NCBI GenBank assembly: GCA_910589085.1
Contig: CAJUSG010000006.1
Coordinates: 11,066 to 75,065, forward strand
From: an uncultured Oscillospiraceae bacterium
GTDB lineage: Bacteria > Bacillota > Clostridia > Oscillospirales > Oscillospiraceae
Direction: 5' to 3'
DNA length: 64,000 nucleotides
The notes beneath the pieces are model-generated. The model saw only the letters and a list, made by a program, of their open reading frames with translations, did not search any database and had not been told where the DNA came from. Of this stretch, positions 49,340-58,358 are shown piece after piece (positions within the stretch are counted from its first letter, which is position 1; each line of letters starts with the position of its first letter). The position numbers were made by a program, and so were the translations under genes.

Positions 49340-49545
49340 AGTGTGCTCCCCTCCTCTTCAAATAAGAATACCTCCTCGATGGTCAGTCCGAAATACTTGG
49401 CGATCCTGTGAGCCAGCAGCAGGGAGGCGTTGTACCGGCCGCTCTCCAGGGAGATGATGGTCTGCCGGGTGACGTCCACCCCGTCGGCCAGCTCCGCCTG
49501 GGAGATTTTTCTGGCCTTGCGCAGCTGGGCGATTCGATTGGTCAC
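49336..49545 (-). CDS. Small XRE-family regulator (Cro/YozG-like)
   Basis: A 69-residue protein that is almost only a helix-turn-helix (RIAQLRKARKISQAELADGV, TRQTIISLESGRYNASL, IAKYFGLTIEEVFLFEE). GTG 49545 is used because GAAGGAGGTGG precedes it; the frame continues to 49578 without a site. It heads an operon with two membrane proteins and the pseudouridine synthase, and GTAAAG repeats around its promoter suggest that it controls itself. Confidence 0.88.
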   Translation of the reverse strand: MTNRIAQLRKARKISQAELADGVDVTRQTIISLESGRYNASLLLAHRIAKYFGLTIEEVFLFEEEGSTL

Positions 49546-49567
49546 CGGACCACCTCCTTCCAAAAAT

Positions 49568-49630
49568 GTAAAGCTCACTTTACTAATCGTAGTATAGCAC
49601 GCTTTACTTTTTATGTCAAGGGTGCTTTAC
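49568..49630 (-). promoter_or_regulatory. Promoter and GTAAAG operators of the XRE operon
   Basis: On the minus strand TTGACA (49619-49614), 17 bases, TATACT (49596-49591). The palindrome GTAAAGCTCACTTTAC (49568-49583) lies just downstream. Two more GTAAAGC half-sites occur in the spacer (49601-49607) and upstream (49624-49630), so a repressor could cover the whole promoter. Confidence 0.8.
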
Positions 49631-49776
49631 AATTTTGATAAACTGAGATCAGGAATTTTTTAGCGCAAAGTGTCAGACAAAAAATGGAAGCAAGCGATGA
49701 CGGCTTGCTTCCAAATGTGTTGTTTTCAAAAAAGGATTTCGCATCGGGATGAGACCGCCTTGGTTCCGTCTCTGTT

Positions 49777-51066
49777 TCAGGGCTTCTGCATCGCTATCTG
49801 CAGCTTAAACAATCCATTTTCAGCGCGGAAGAGACAAAGCGCGTTGTATTTTTCCGCGAAGGCGACAATGCTCCGGGTGCCGGTGCCGTGTCCCGGCTTA
49901 TCTGTAATGGGGAATCCCAATTGGTTAAAGGAGATATCTCCCACATAAGGATTAGATATTTCAACCATAAACTGGGGATATGCCACGCTTTTACAGATAA
50001 TGCGCCGCCGGTCATCCGGCAGATCCCTGACCGCTTGAATGGCGTTCTCCAGCGCGTTGGCAAAGACGATGGAGAGCTCCAAGGCTCCTACCGGCAATTC
50101 TTCGGGCAAGGCGATTGTGATCTCTGCGGCGATGCCTAGCTGCTCTGACTGCGCCGCGGCGTTGACCAGAACGGCGTCCAATATGGGATTGGAGCAGTAG
50201 CTTTTGGGGGCGATGAAGCTCAGCCTCTCCTGAGACGCGCCGATATAGTCCAGCACCGCGGCGGAATCTCCCCTTTGGACCAGGGAGGCTACGGTCTGAA
50301 GCTGATGGCGCATATCGTGGCGCTCAATCCGCATGATTTTCTCCGCCCGATGCATGTCCTCAATCCGGTGGCTCATCACAATGGCCTGGGCCTCCAATAC
50401 CCGCTGGCGCTCCTGGGCCGCGAGGATGCGAAGCTGTTCAAACAGAACATGAAAGATAGTACCATAGACCAGTGCGATCAGGGCTAATATCATAGTGGCC
50501 AGGGGCATATCACCGGGCCGCTCAAGAATCATAGTGGGGTAGACGCTGAGGACGACCAGAATAAGGTAGCTGATTCCCGTCAATAAAGCGAACAGCATCC
50601 AGCCCTTCCGGACGACCCGGCTGATCTCCAGGAAGGGGCGGCGGAGCCAGCGCCACACGACGTATTCCAGCAGGGGGAAGGCGACCAGCCGAAGGATAAA
50701 GGCTACAAGCCAATCGCCTTTCATAGCATAGTCAATCAGTATTGTGGCCAGCTGAATCCATATGCATACTGTATCAGAAAAGCAGAAGATAAAAATGAAT
50801 TGAGCATTACGCTGCCGTGACATGACAAAGAAGAAAATCAGGGTAGGCACTGTGCCAATCAAAACACCCCATTGCCCCATAGCGGCAAGGCCCTGGGTGA
50901 AAAATATCCACATGCAGGCTGCGCTGACAACAAAAAAGATAATGACTGCGGCAATTCTGAAGGTTTTTCTGGAGCATCGGTACTCATAAAAGAGGAACAT
51001 GAAGATATACATGTGAACCATGCAGTAGAGTATGGAAAGCTGAGTAAGTGGGTTTGAACTGGTCAC
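49777..51066 (-). CDS. GHKL sensor histidine kinase
   Basis: A 429-residue kinase from a GTG start that lies 1 base after the regulator stop. Six or seven membrane segments fill residues 10-215. They are followed by MRIERHDMRHQLQTVASLVQ (phospho-His near residue 250) and the ATPase domain with IVFANALENAIQAV and GTGTRSIVAFAEKY. It should phosphorylate the LytTR regulator encoded immediately upstream. The signal is not evident. Confidence 0.92.
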   Translation of the reverse strand: MTSSNPLTQLSILYCMVHMYIFMFLFYEYRCSRKTFRIAAVIIFFVVSAACMWIFFTQGLAAMGQWGVLIGTVPTLIFFFVMSRQRNAQFIFIFCFSDTVCIWIQLATILIDYAMKGDWLVAFILRLVAFPLLEYVVWRWLRRPFLEISRVVRKGWMLFALLTGISYLILVVLSVYPTMILERPGDMPLATMILALIALVYGTIFHVLFEQLRILAAQERQRVLEAQAIVMSHRIEDMHRAEKIMRIERHDMRHQLQTVASLVQRGDSAAVLDYIGASQERLSFIAPKSYCSNPILDAVLVNAAAQSEQLGIAAEITIALPEELPVGALELSIVFANALENAIQAVRDLPDDRRRIICKSVAYPQFMVEISNPYVGDISFNQLGFPITDKPGHGTGTRSIVAFAEKYNALCLFRAENGLFKLQIAMQKP

Positions 51067-51067
51067 T

Positions 51068-51802
51068 TCATGTATCCCCTTCCAGATGAAAATCCAGCCA
51101 TCGTCTGGTTACTTCGGCGCGGTGAGAGCGGGACACCGGGAGCGTTTTATCCCCTGTCAGCCGGATGTTGGAGGAATCGATCATTTCCACATAGGACAGA
51201 TTGACAAAAAATGATATGGAGCACAGAACGAAACGGCGGTGCGCCAGCAGAGGCTCTACCGCGTTCTGAAAAGAGCCCCGCAGGCTCATGCCTGTGATAA
51301 CCGAACCATTGGAGAGATGGTATTGGATACAGCGCCCCACCAGCTCGCCGTATACAATGGAGTGGAGCGGAAGTCGGCGGAGTCCTTCCCTGGTTTTTAT
51401 CATAACACAGGCATGGGGCTCCAGCTCCAGGCTCTTGATAATGTTGTCCAGAGACTGAAACAGACGGCTTTTGTCCAGCGGCTTGAGCAGATAGTCCGAA
51501 GCCTTCGCCCGGTATGAATCCACCGCGAAATCCGATGAGGCGGTGAGGTAGATGATGCGTCCCCCCTGGTCAAATTCCCGGATGCTTAACCCCAGCTCAA
51601 TCCCGTTCTGCCCCGGCATGATTACGTCCAGAAGGTAGATGTCAAAAGTGCCTCTCACACGCAGGTGCTCCAGCAGGGCGGCGCTGGAGGAAAAAACAGT
51701 TACTGTCAGTTTCAAATCCGGGTGCAGGTCGGAATACTCACGTAAAAAGGCTTCCGTCTGTGTGAGCTGTGTGCTTTCGTCATCGCAGAGTGAGATGTTT
51801 AT
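51068..51802 (-). CDS. LytTR-family response regulator with apparent ATA start
   Basis: The receiver includes NISLCDDES at the very start, phospho-Asp in IYLLDVIMPG and the KP motif in YLLKPLDKS, followed by a LytTR DNA-binding domain (HRRFVLCSISFFVNLSYVEM, TLPVSRSHRAEV). The first in-frame usual start codon, TTG at 51715, would remove the essential acidic pair CDD, which lies upstream in the same open frame. The frame is closed above by TAA and holds no ATG, GTG or TTG before the acidic pair. ATA at 51802-51800, eight bases after AAAGGGGG, sits exactly where the ATG belongs. About 244 residues. Either ATA initiates poorly or the start codon is mutated. Confidence 0.8.
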   Translation of the reverse strand: MNISLCDDESTQLTQTEAFLREYSDLHPDLKLTVTVFSSSAALLEHLRVRGTFDIYLLDVIMPGQNGIELGLSIREFDQGGRIIYLTASSDFAVDSYRAKASDYLLKPLDKSRLFQSLDNIIKSLELEPHACVMIKTREGLRRLPLHSIVYGELVGRCIQYHLSNGSVITGMSLRGSFQNAVEPLLAHRRFVLCSISFFVNLSYVEMIDSSNIRLTGDKTLPVSRSHRAEVTRRWLDFHLEGDT

Positions 51803-51881
51803 AGCGGCCGCCCCCTTTTATACTGCGTGAAAAAGCGTGCAGAATCCTAATATGTCTGATAAACCAGCGCAAAACAATAAA

Positions 51882-51911
51882 ATTGTAACATATGATGTGA
51901 GAATACGTCAA
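51882..51911 (-). promoter_or_regulatory. Promoter of the LytTR/GHKL pair
   Basis: On the minus strand TTGACG (51911-51906), 18 bases, TACAAT (51887-51882). Confidence 0.6.
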
Positions 51912-52012
51912 TGCCAGCAGCTATGTATAGTTAGTGCAAATTTATACCAATTTCCCGCAGCTTCAGAGCGGTAAGGATACAAGTGCAGATACAGCTTATT
52001 GAAACTGTACCT

Positions 52013-52064
52013 AAAAAAGCGCCCACCACCTTTTGAAAATGTAAAAGGTGGGGGGGTGCTTTTT
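52013..52064. terminator. Large bidirectional hairpin
   Basis: A stem of about 22 bases (aaaaaagcgcccaccacc/ggtgggggggtgctttttt in outline) with A- and T-rich ends lies in the 340-base gap between the regulator and the next small gene. One or two mismatches interrupt it. Confidence 0.8.
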
Positions 52065-52140
52065 CATAGCCCTTATGTTGTTAAAACGCCGAAAACTATG
52101 TTCAATGTGCCGCCTGCGACAGCAATCCCGATCCGGTCGT

Positions 52141-52347
52141 TTATGGCGGCGAGTGTCGAATTCTTGATATCATGATATCAGCACCACCGTCTACCACATA
52201 GAGTATGAATCCAAGATTGCTGTTCTTTTGCCCCCCGATTTTCAGGTCGCTGTCTTCAATTACCACGGCTGGGAAGACCTTCAGTTCTGCGGGACAGTGG
52301 GTAATATCCAAATATATCGAGGGATATTCTACGTTGATTCCACTCAT
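52141..52347 (-). CDS. Hypothetical small protein
   Basis: A 68-residue frame starting MSGINVEYPSIYLDI, with GGGAGGACC 9 bases before the ATG. It has an alternating pattern with cysteine and acid residues but no membrane segment or known motif. It lies opposite the start of the broken kinase gene and may be a chance frame or a fragment. Confidence 0.35.
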   Translation of the reverse strand: MSGINVEYPSIYLDITHCPAELKVFPAVVIEDSDLKIGGQKNSNLGFILYVVDGGADIMISRIRHSPP

Positions 52348-52367
52348 GTCTCTGGGTCCTCCCCGCC

Positions 52368-53166
52368 GTGTTTGTCCTATTTAACCTGTTTCACTCTTTC
52401 CATCTGGATAGGCTGCTTTACAGCGGCCAGCTTCTGGACGTGTACCCCCTGCACTCCCTGATGCTGACGGGGCTACTCCTGCTGTTTTATCTGCTGTTCT
52501 ACCTGGTAGCCAGGGAGCTGGATATCAACACCCGGCTGAAGCAGGAAAACCAGTTCCTCCACATGCAGACCGCCCAATATGAGGCCCTGCGCTCCGTCAT
52601 CGACGAGACCCGCCGGGCCCGCCACGACCTGCGCCACCACTGCCCTGTCCGCCCTGGCGGAGCAGGAGGCCTGGGAGGAGCTGTGCCGCTACCCGGCCCA
52701 GGCCGCAGACAGCGTCCCCGCCGACGAGCTGAACCTGTGTAAAAACCCGGCGGTGGACGGGGCGGCCGGGCGGTACTCCTCCCTAAGCCGACAGCACGGC
52801 GTGCCCTTCTCCTGCCAGCTGGACCTGCCCGCTCAGCTGCCTGTGTCCGAGATGGAGGTGTGCGTCGTGCTGCAAAATCTGCTGGAGAACGCCCTGGAGG
52901 CCAGCCGGAAGGCGGAGGGACAGCGATTTATCCGCCTGCGTGCCTCCCTGCGCGGGGACAATCTGGTGCTGCTCACCGTGGAGAACGCCTACAGTGGCCA
53001 GCTGGTCGAGCAGGATGGCGTGCTCCAGTCCACCAAGCGGCCAGGACCAGGGGTGGGACTGCAGTCCGTGGCCCGCGTCGCCGGGAAAAACAGGGGCTAC
53101 TGCCGCTTCCTCTATGGCTCCGGCGTCTTCACCGCCAATGTGATGCTGCGGGGAGTCAGGAACTGA
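52368..53166 (+). pseudogene. GHKL sensor kinase remnant (5' truncated, frameshifted)
   Basis: The frame from 52368 encodes one membrane segment pair and a dimerisation helix up to the phospho-acceptor region TRRARHDLRHH. Then four extra bases (TGCC near 52642) shift the frame. The remaining C-terminal part, SALAEQEAWEELCRYP through LQNLLENALEASRKAEG and PGVGLQSVARVAG, is a normal GHKL ATPase domain. The N-terminal membrane domain is mostly missing and no start codon with a ribosome site is seen. The gene is therefore dead by two lesions. Confidence 0.85.
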
Positions 53167-53277
53167 ATTCAGTTTCGGAAACAGCCAAAGGAAAAGTGTC
53201 CCTGGCTTCCTGATTGTCTTGGGTCTGTTCTTTTGTTGCAGTGCGCCCTCACTCTCTGTCACTTAGCGGACAAGGGG

Positions 53278-54330
53278 TCATATTTCTCGGTAAGGGCCGA
53301 ATATTTTTTCCAGCTGCGGCAGCGGGACGGTATGCCGCACACAGCGCATTGGGCGGCGGCGATAGACCGTATAACAGCCGCAGCAGGCTGTGCAGGCACT
53401 CTCCTCCTGAAGCCCCTCCCTCATGCGGGCAATAAAATCAGGCTGGCAGATCAGACTGCGGCTGAAGGACACAAAGGGGAATCCCGCTTCCAGCACCTGT
53501 TCCGCTGCGGTGCGGGAAAAGACCCCGCCCACCGGGATCAGGGGCAGAGCTATGCCCTCTCTGGCCGCCAGCGCCTCCTGGAGGTAAAAGGGCTCCTTTG
53601 CCCCCGGACGGGCAGAAAAATCCACGCCGCTGATCTCCACGCCATCCACTCCGGCCCTTTGGTACCGCTCCAGCAGCCCGTGCAGATCGCCGCAGCCGTT
53701 GGCGTCCGCCTTGACCAGCATGGCAAAATCCGGGCCGCAGGCCGCCCGAACGGCCTCCAGGATCCGGCCGGGCAGCCGGATCCGGTTTTCCAGGGAGCCG
53801 CCGTACTCGTCAGTCCGGTGATTTTCCCCGGGATTCAAAAAATTAGACAGCAGATAGCCATGGGCGTTGTGGACCTGTACCCCGTCCAGCCCGGCCTCCC
53901 GGCATATCCGGGCCGCCTGGACAAACTGCTCCACCAGCCGTTCCAACTCCTCATGGGTCCAGCAATCCGGCCCTTTCGGCGGGCGTCCGTTCACCCGCTC
54001 CATCCCCTTCAGGCCACTGTGGCTGATCTGGCCCAGGAGCCGGCCCCCCGCCCGGTGGACCCCGTCTGCCGCCCGGGCCAGCAGGCTTCGGTCGGTCTGT
54101 CCATCCAGAACAATCTGCCCCTCATCGGCTCGCTGGCTCCGGTCCACCGTCATATGTCCGGTGATAATCAAGCCCACCTCGTGCTCCGCCAGCTCCGTCA
54201 GAAGCCGGACCCAAGCCGGGGTCGGCTGTCCCTCCGGATCGGAGACATGCTCGTTGGTGGCGGAACGGACCGTTCTGTTTTTCAGCTGGAGGGGTCCCAG
54301 CCGGGCCGGCTCAAACAGATGATATCCCAT
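53278..54330 (-). CDS. Old-yellow-enzyme family FMN reductase
   Basis: A 350-residue TIM barrel flavoenzyme: LFEPARLGPLQLKNRTVRSA at the start, GQISHSG, VHNAHGYLLSNFLNP (the HxxH/N substrate-binding pair region) and NHRTDEYGGSLENR, all typical of NADH-dependent OYE/enoate reductases without the FAD domain. It would reduce an activated C=C bond. A CxxCxxC cluster (CTACCGC) near the C-terminus is where larger family members bind an Fe-S cluster. ATG 54330 follows GAGGGAACAT; it starts 13 bases after the CoA-transferase stop, so it is in the same operon. Confidence 0.9.
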   Translation of the reverse strand: MGYHLFEPARLGPLQLKNRTVRSATNEHVSDPEGQPTPAWVRLLTELAEHEVGLIITGHMTVDRSQRADEGQIVLDGQTDRSLLARAADGVHRAGGRLLGQISHSGLKGMERVNGRPPKGPDCWTHEELERLVEQFVQAARICREAGLDGVQVHNAHGYLLSNFLNPGENHRTDEYGGSLENRIRLPGRILEAVRAACGPDFAMLVKADANGCGDLHGLLERYQRAGVDGVEISGVDFSARPGAKEPFYLQEALAAREGIALPLIPVGGVFSRTAAEQVLEAGFPFVSFSRSLICQPDFIARMREGLQEESACTACCGCYTVYRRRPMRCVRHTVPLPQLEKIFGPYREI

Positions 54331-54343
54331 ATGTTCCCTCCTG

Positions 54344-55660
54344 TCAGAAGTTTTCCCGGGCATACTGCTCCAGCTCCTCCCGAAAATCCGGATGGGCGAT
54401 GGAGATCATGGCCTGGGCCCGCTCCCGGAGCGACCGCCCGGAGAGCTTGACCACACCGTACTCCGTAGCCACATACTGCACCATGGTGCGGGGGGCGGAT
54501 ACGGTGCTGCCGCCGGGGATGGCGGGGAGAATGTTGGACTTGCGCACCCCATCCCTGGTCATCCGGGAGGAATTGATACAGATAAATCCCTTGCCGCCCG
54601 GAGAGCGGAAGGCCCCCTCCAGAAAGTCCATCTGTCCGCCGATTCCCGACAACTGCCGGGTTCCGGCCGACTCCCCGTTCTCCTGCCCCATCAGATCAAG
54701 CTGCACGCCGCCGTTGATGCTGATAACATTTCTCATCTCGGCAATACGGTACGGATTATGGATATAATCCAGGTCGCCCGGGTGAAACAGCTCCGGCTCA
54801 GCGTCCAGCCAGTCATACAGCTCCTGGGAGCCCATGGCGAGATTCCAGGCGGACAGTCCCGCATCCATCTCCTTGCGGGCATTGGTCAGCTTTCCCGCCT
54901 GATACAGGGCCAGAAACGGGTCGCTGATGGTGCCGGTATGACAGCCGATGTCTTTCAAATCCGACTGTGCAATCATGTTGGCCACTGTGAAGGGTACGCC
55001 CCCAACCCCCAGGGAGAGCACCGCTCCGTCCGGAATCTCGGCCACCACCAGCTCCGCAATCTTTTTATCAGTCTCCGAGGCCGCCTTGTAGCTGCGCACC
55101 GGCAGGGGCTCATGCTCCCCCTCCACAATGTAGTCCGCCTCGGACAGGTGGACCCGGTGGGAGCCGGCCACACCCTGGAGTCTGGGCAGGCGCTCGTTGA
55201 TCTCGAATACCACCGTCCGGGCATTCTCAAAGATGGTGCGCCAGGCATAATTGGAGATCCCTAGTCCGCAGTACCCCCTGTCGTCGGGGGCCGAGACCGG
55301 GACAAAGGCCACGTCTGCCCGGATATGATTCCGGTACAGCTCCGGCAGAGAGCGCAGCATCACCGGCAGGAACTGCACCAGGCCGCGGCTTTGCAGCTTG
55401 CGTTCGTAGTCGCCGATGTGCCAGCTGTAGTAAGTAAACGCGCTGCGCTCCGGATCGCATTCCACCACCTCGATCCGGGGACGGATGACCAGCCCGCCCC
55501 GGATTTTCACATCTCTCAACTCGTCCCTGCGCCTAGCCAGGGCCCGGTCCATCAACTCCGGAAAGCCCGCGCCAAAGCCGTAATCCACCCAGTCCCCCGA
55601 GCGCACTGCCCTGGCGGCTTCCTCCGGTGTGACAAATTTGCTTCTGTACTCGGCCAGCAT
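54344..55660 (-). CDS. Acetyl-CoA hydrolase/CoA-transferase family protein (4-hydroxybutyrate or butyrate type)
   Basis: A 438-residue family I CoA-transferase. The catalytic glutamate region is seen as VFEINERLP near residue 180, with GVGGVPFTVANM and, near residue 335, SGIGGQMDFLEGAFRSPGGK. These match clostridial butyryl-CoA:acetate and 4-hydroxybutyrate:acetyl-CoA transferases. It would move CoA between acetyl/butyryl-CoA and an incoming acid. AAGGAGGAAAAG precedes ATG 55660. Its neighbour is the acyl-CoA-linked aldehyde dehydrogenase, which uses or produces the same kind of CoA ester. Confidence 0.9.
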   Translation of the reverse strand: MLAEYRSKFVTPEEAARAVRSGDWVDYGFGAGFPELMDRALARRRDELRDVKIRGGLVIRPRIEVVECDPERSAFTYYSWHIGDYERKLQSRGLVQFLPVMLRSLPELYRNHIRADVAFVPVSAPDDRGYCGLGISNYAWRTIFENARTVVFEINERLPRLQGVAGSHRVHLSEADYIVEGEHEPLPVRSYKAASETDKKIAELVVAEIPDGAVLSLGVGGVPFTVANMIAQSDLKDIGCHTGTISDPFLALYQAGKLTNARKEMDAGLSAWNLAMGSQELYDWLDAEPELFHPGDLDYIHNPYRIAEMRNVISINGGVQLDLMGQENGESAGTRQLSGIGGQMDFLEGAFRSPGGKGFICINSSRMTRDGVRKSNILPAIPGGSTVSAPRTMVQYVATEYGVVKLSGRSLRERAQAMISIAHPDFREELEQYARENF

Positions 55661-55702
55661 GTCTTTTCCTCCTTGTACTGTGCGATATAACGAATTTTAT
55701 CT

Positions 55703-55733
55703 GAAAAGTCCGGCTTTTTCAAGCCGGACTTTT
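55703..55733 (-). terminator. Hairpin between aldehyde dehydrogenase and CoA-transferase genes
   Basis: aaaagtccggctt and aagccggactttt form a 13-bp perfect stem about 5 bases past the dehydrogenase stop. It may terminate part of the transcripts or protect the upstream mRNA. Confidence 0.65.
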
Positions 55734-55738
55734 GATCG

Positions 55739-57109
55739 TCACTCCGCCCAGATTTCTTCATCAGAGGGGACGTACATGTCCGGAACTCTGTAAGAAATGC
55801 GGCTGACATTCATCAGGTGGGTATACCACAGGTTCTCGCTGATAATGTTGTTGCCCCAGGTGCCGCAGCCCAGTGTGGTGGTGGGATTCAAGCCGTTGTC
55901 CATGGCGCCGCCCAAGGCAGTGCCGCCCACCTGGTTCACAGCATAGCGGGAGACATTGACCACGGTGGGAACCGCCTCAATATGCTCGGTGGTATTGGAG
56001 TGGATGACAACGCTGTGCCCCATCCCCTCCATCGCCAGGTTGGCCTGGGCGATTTCCATACACTCCTCCCAGCTGTCATACAAAAACAGGGCCAGCATAG
56101 GGAACAGCTTTTCCTTTGCCAGTACCTCATCCCGGGCATACCCCCTGGTGCAGCATACCATCACCTTGGCCTCCTCGGGCACCCCCTCCAGGCCGGCCAG
56201 CTGAGCCATCTGCTGAACTGTAGTCCCGGTCCACTCCTTATTGAACACTCCATCCGGAAAGGCGCTGCTCCGGACCCGTTCGGCATCGGCCTGGCTGCCG
56301 ATGTAATAGGCGCCGTTGGCCTCCAGGGCGGCGATCATCTCGTCAGCCTTATCTCTTGGGCAGATAACATTCTGCTCACAGGTACACAGCACGCCGTTGT
56401 CAAAGGTGCGCCCCGCGATGACCATCTTGGCCACCTCGTCATAATTCACATCCCGGTCCACCAGCACCTGCACATTGCCCTGGCCCACGCCGTAGGCGGG
56501 CTTGCCGGAGGAATAGGTCACCTTGACCAGAGTAGGGCCGCCGGTGCAGATACAAAGGTCAACAGACTTCATCAGGCCGGCGGAGAGCTCCATGGTGGGC
56601 TGTTCAATAATTTGGATCAAATTCCTAGGCATGTTCAGCCTGTCCAGCGCCTCATTCATCACTTCCACCGTCCGGATACCCACCCCCTTGGCCCGCGGGT
56701 GGGGACAGATGATAACAGCGTTGCCGCATTTCAGGGCGCACATCGAGTTATGCATAGGATTGATGACCGGGTTGGTGGTGGCGGTGACACAGCCGATTAC
56801 ACCGATGGGCTTGGCTACCTTAACGATTCCCGCCGTCTCATCCCGCTCGATAATGCCCCGGCTCTTTTTCCCCTTCATCCGCCACCATGTACTCTTGGAT
56901 TTGTTGCGGCATTTTGCAATCTTACTCTCATATCTGCCCATGGTGGTCTCCTCCACCGCCATGCGGGCCAGCTCCTCCGCGTGATCGTACACCGCTTTTC
57001 CAATCGCCCGCACCGCCGTGTCCACCAGCTCCTGGGGCAGCCTTTCAAATTCCCGCTGGGCCGTCCGGGCATTTTCCACCAGCTTGTTCAAATAGTCGAG
57101 CGGTTCCAT
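55739..57109 (-). CDS. CoA-acylating aldehyde dehydrogenase (SucD/SauS/EutE class)
   Basis: A 456-residue dehydrogenase that converts an aldehyde plus CoA and NAD(P)+ to acyl-CoA, or the reverse. The catalytic Cys is in NGVLCTCEQNVI near residue 242; KPIGVIGCVTATTNP binds the nucleotide. The closing segments LNPTTTLGCGTWGNN and MNVSRISYRVP, and the final VPSDEEIW, are as I recall from clostridial succinate-semialdehyde dehydrogenase (SucD). Sulfoacetaldehyde dehydrogenase (SauS) is close enough that it cannot be excluded. It lies between the alcohol dehydrogenase and CoA-transferase genes. Confidence 0.88.
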   Translation of the reverse strand: MEPLDYLNKLVENARTAQREFERLPQELVDTAVRAIGKAVYDHAEELARMAVEETTMGRYESKIAKCRNKSKSTWWRMKGKKSRGIIERDETAGIVKVAKPIGVIGCVTATTNPVINPMHNSMCALKCGNAVIICPHPRAKGVGIRTVEVMNEALDRLNMPRNLIQIIEQPTMELSAGLMKSVDLCICTGGPTLVKVTYSSGKPAYGVGQGNVQVLVDRDVNYDEVAKMVIAGRTFDNGVLCTCEQNVICPRDKADEMIAALEANGAYYIGSQADAERVRSSAFPDGVFNKEWTGTTVQQMAQLAGLEGVPEEAKVMVCCTRGYARDEVLAKEKLFPMLALFLYDSWEECMEIAQANLAMEGMGHSVVIHSNTTEHIEAVPTVVNVSRYAVNQVGGTALGGAMDNGLNPTTTLGCGTWGNNIISENLWYTHLMNVSRISYRVPDMYVPSDEEIWAE

Positions 57110-57176
57110 AAAAAAGCACGTTCCTTTCTGTGAGATAAAATATGATGTTCAGACCTTTAAAGAAAAACTGATTGCT

Positions 57177-58325
57177 TTACAGCGCCCTCCGGTACAGAAT
57201 CTCCACATCCCTGTCGGTGGTCTGCCGGGGATTGCGCCAAATGTTGCCGCTTTTCATGGCGTCGGCGACCATATCGGGCAGCTTATCTTCAGTAACCCCC
57301 ACCTCAGAGAGTCTTGCCGGAATCCCCAGGTCCGCGTTCAGCTTTCTCAGGGCGTCGGCCAGCATGTCGGGTGTGAAGCTCTCGTCGGACTTCCTGCCGA
57401 GAGCGATATAGTCATAGATCCTGCGGTAACGCCCGTTGTCGGCCAGGGCGTTGTATTCCACAATGGTAGGCATTAGGATCGCGTTGGCCACGCCGTGGGC
57501 CACGCCAAAGAATCCGCTCACCGGATGGCTCATGGCGTGGATATTGCCCAGAAGTGCGGAGGCAAAGGCCACGCCGGCCAGATTGGAGCCGACCATCATA
57601 TTGCAGGCGGCCTCCTCGTTATCCCGGGAGGCGACAAATTGGCGCAGATTTCCTCCAATTAACTCCATCGCCTTTTCGGCCATCGCGTCGGTAAAGGCAT
57701 TGCCCAGCTTAGACAGATAGGCCTCCATGGCATGGATAAACGCATCCACTCCGCAGGCGGCCGCGATATTGGCCGGCAGTGTCATAATGAGGTTGGGGTC
57801 CAGCAGGGCATATCTCGGAATTAAGTAATGGCTGATCACGGTCATTTTGAAGTTGGTATCGGAGTCGGTAATCACAGAGGAGGCCGTCACCTCACTGCCA
57901 GTCCCCGCGGTTGTGGGGATGGCGATCATGGGGACCACAGGCCCGGCCACCTTTTCAACGCCGACGTAGTCCATCACGTCCCCCCCGTATGTCGCCAGAA
58001 GTCCCGCCGCCTTCGCCACATCCATGGGTCCGCCGCCCCCCAGGGCGATGATGGTCTCCGCCCCGCTGGCCTTAAAATTCTTTACGCACTCATTCACGTT
58101 ATGGACGGTCGGATTTGGCTGAAGGTCTAAAAATTCCGTATACCGCAGGCCGGCGTCTGTGATAATCTTGGCCGCCTTATCCACCAATCCCACCTTTTTC
58201 AGGCCGGGATCGGACACCAGGAAAATATGTCCGCAGTTCGCCCTGGCCAGCAGCTCTGGCAGGCGGTCAAACGACCCTTTCCCAAAAATTACATCCTGCG
58301 GAATGGTAAAGCTGAAATCTTTCAT
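57177..58325 (-). CDS. Iron-containing alcohol dehydrogenase
   Basis: A 382-residue group III dehydrogenase reducing an aldehyde with NAD(P)H. Dinucleotide motif GGGGPMDVAKA is near residue 97, and PTTAGTGSEVTAS follows. Metal ligands are the Asp and His residues of CGVDAFIHAMEAYLS, AMSHPVSG and GVAHGVANA. ATG 58325 has AAGGAAGCG upstream. With the acylating aldehyde dehydrogenase next to it, the pair links an alcohol with an acyl-CoA. Candidates are 4-hydroxybutyrate, 1,3-propanediol or hydroxy-sulfonate type alcohols; the sequence does not decide. Confidence 0.93.
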   Translation of the reverse strand: MKDFSFTIPQDVIFGKGSFDRLPELLARANCGHIFLVSDPGLKKVGLVDKAAKIITDAGLRYTEFLDLQPNPTVHNVNECVKNFKASGAETIIALGGGGPMDVAKAAGLLATYGGDVMDYVGVEKVAGPVVPMIAIPTTAGTGSEVTASSVITDSDTNFKMTVISHYLIPRYALLDPNLIMTLPANIAAACGVDAFIHAMEAYLSKLGNAFTDAMAEKAMELIGGNLRQFVASRDNEEAACNMMVGSNLAGVAFASALLGNIHAMSHPVSGFFGVAHGVANAILMPTIVEYNALADNGRYRRIYDYIALGRKSDESFTPDMLADALRKLNADLGIPARLSEVGVTEDKLPDMVADAMKSGNIWRNPRQTTDRDVEILYRRAL

Positions 58326-58358
58326 TGGATGCGCTTCCTTTCAAACCGATTTTTTCAA

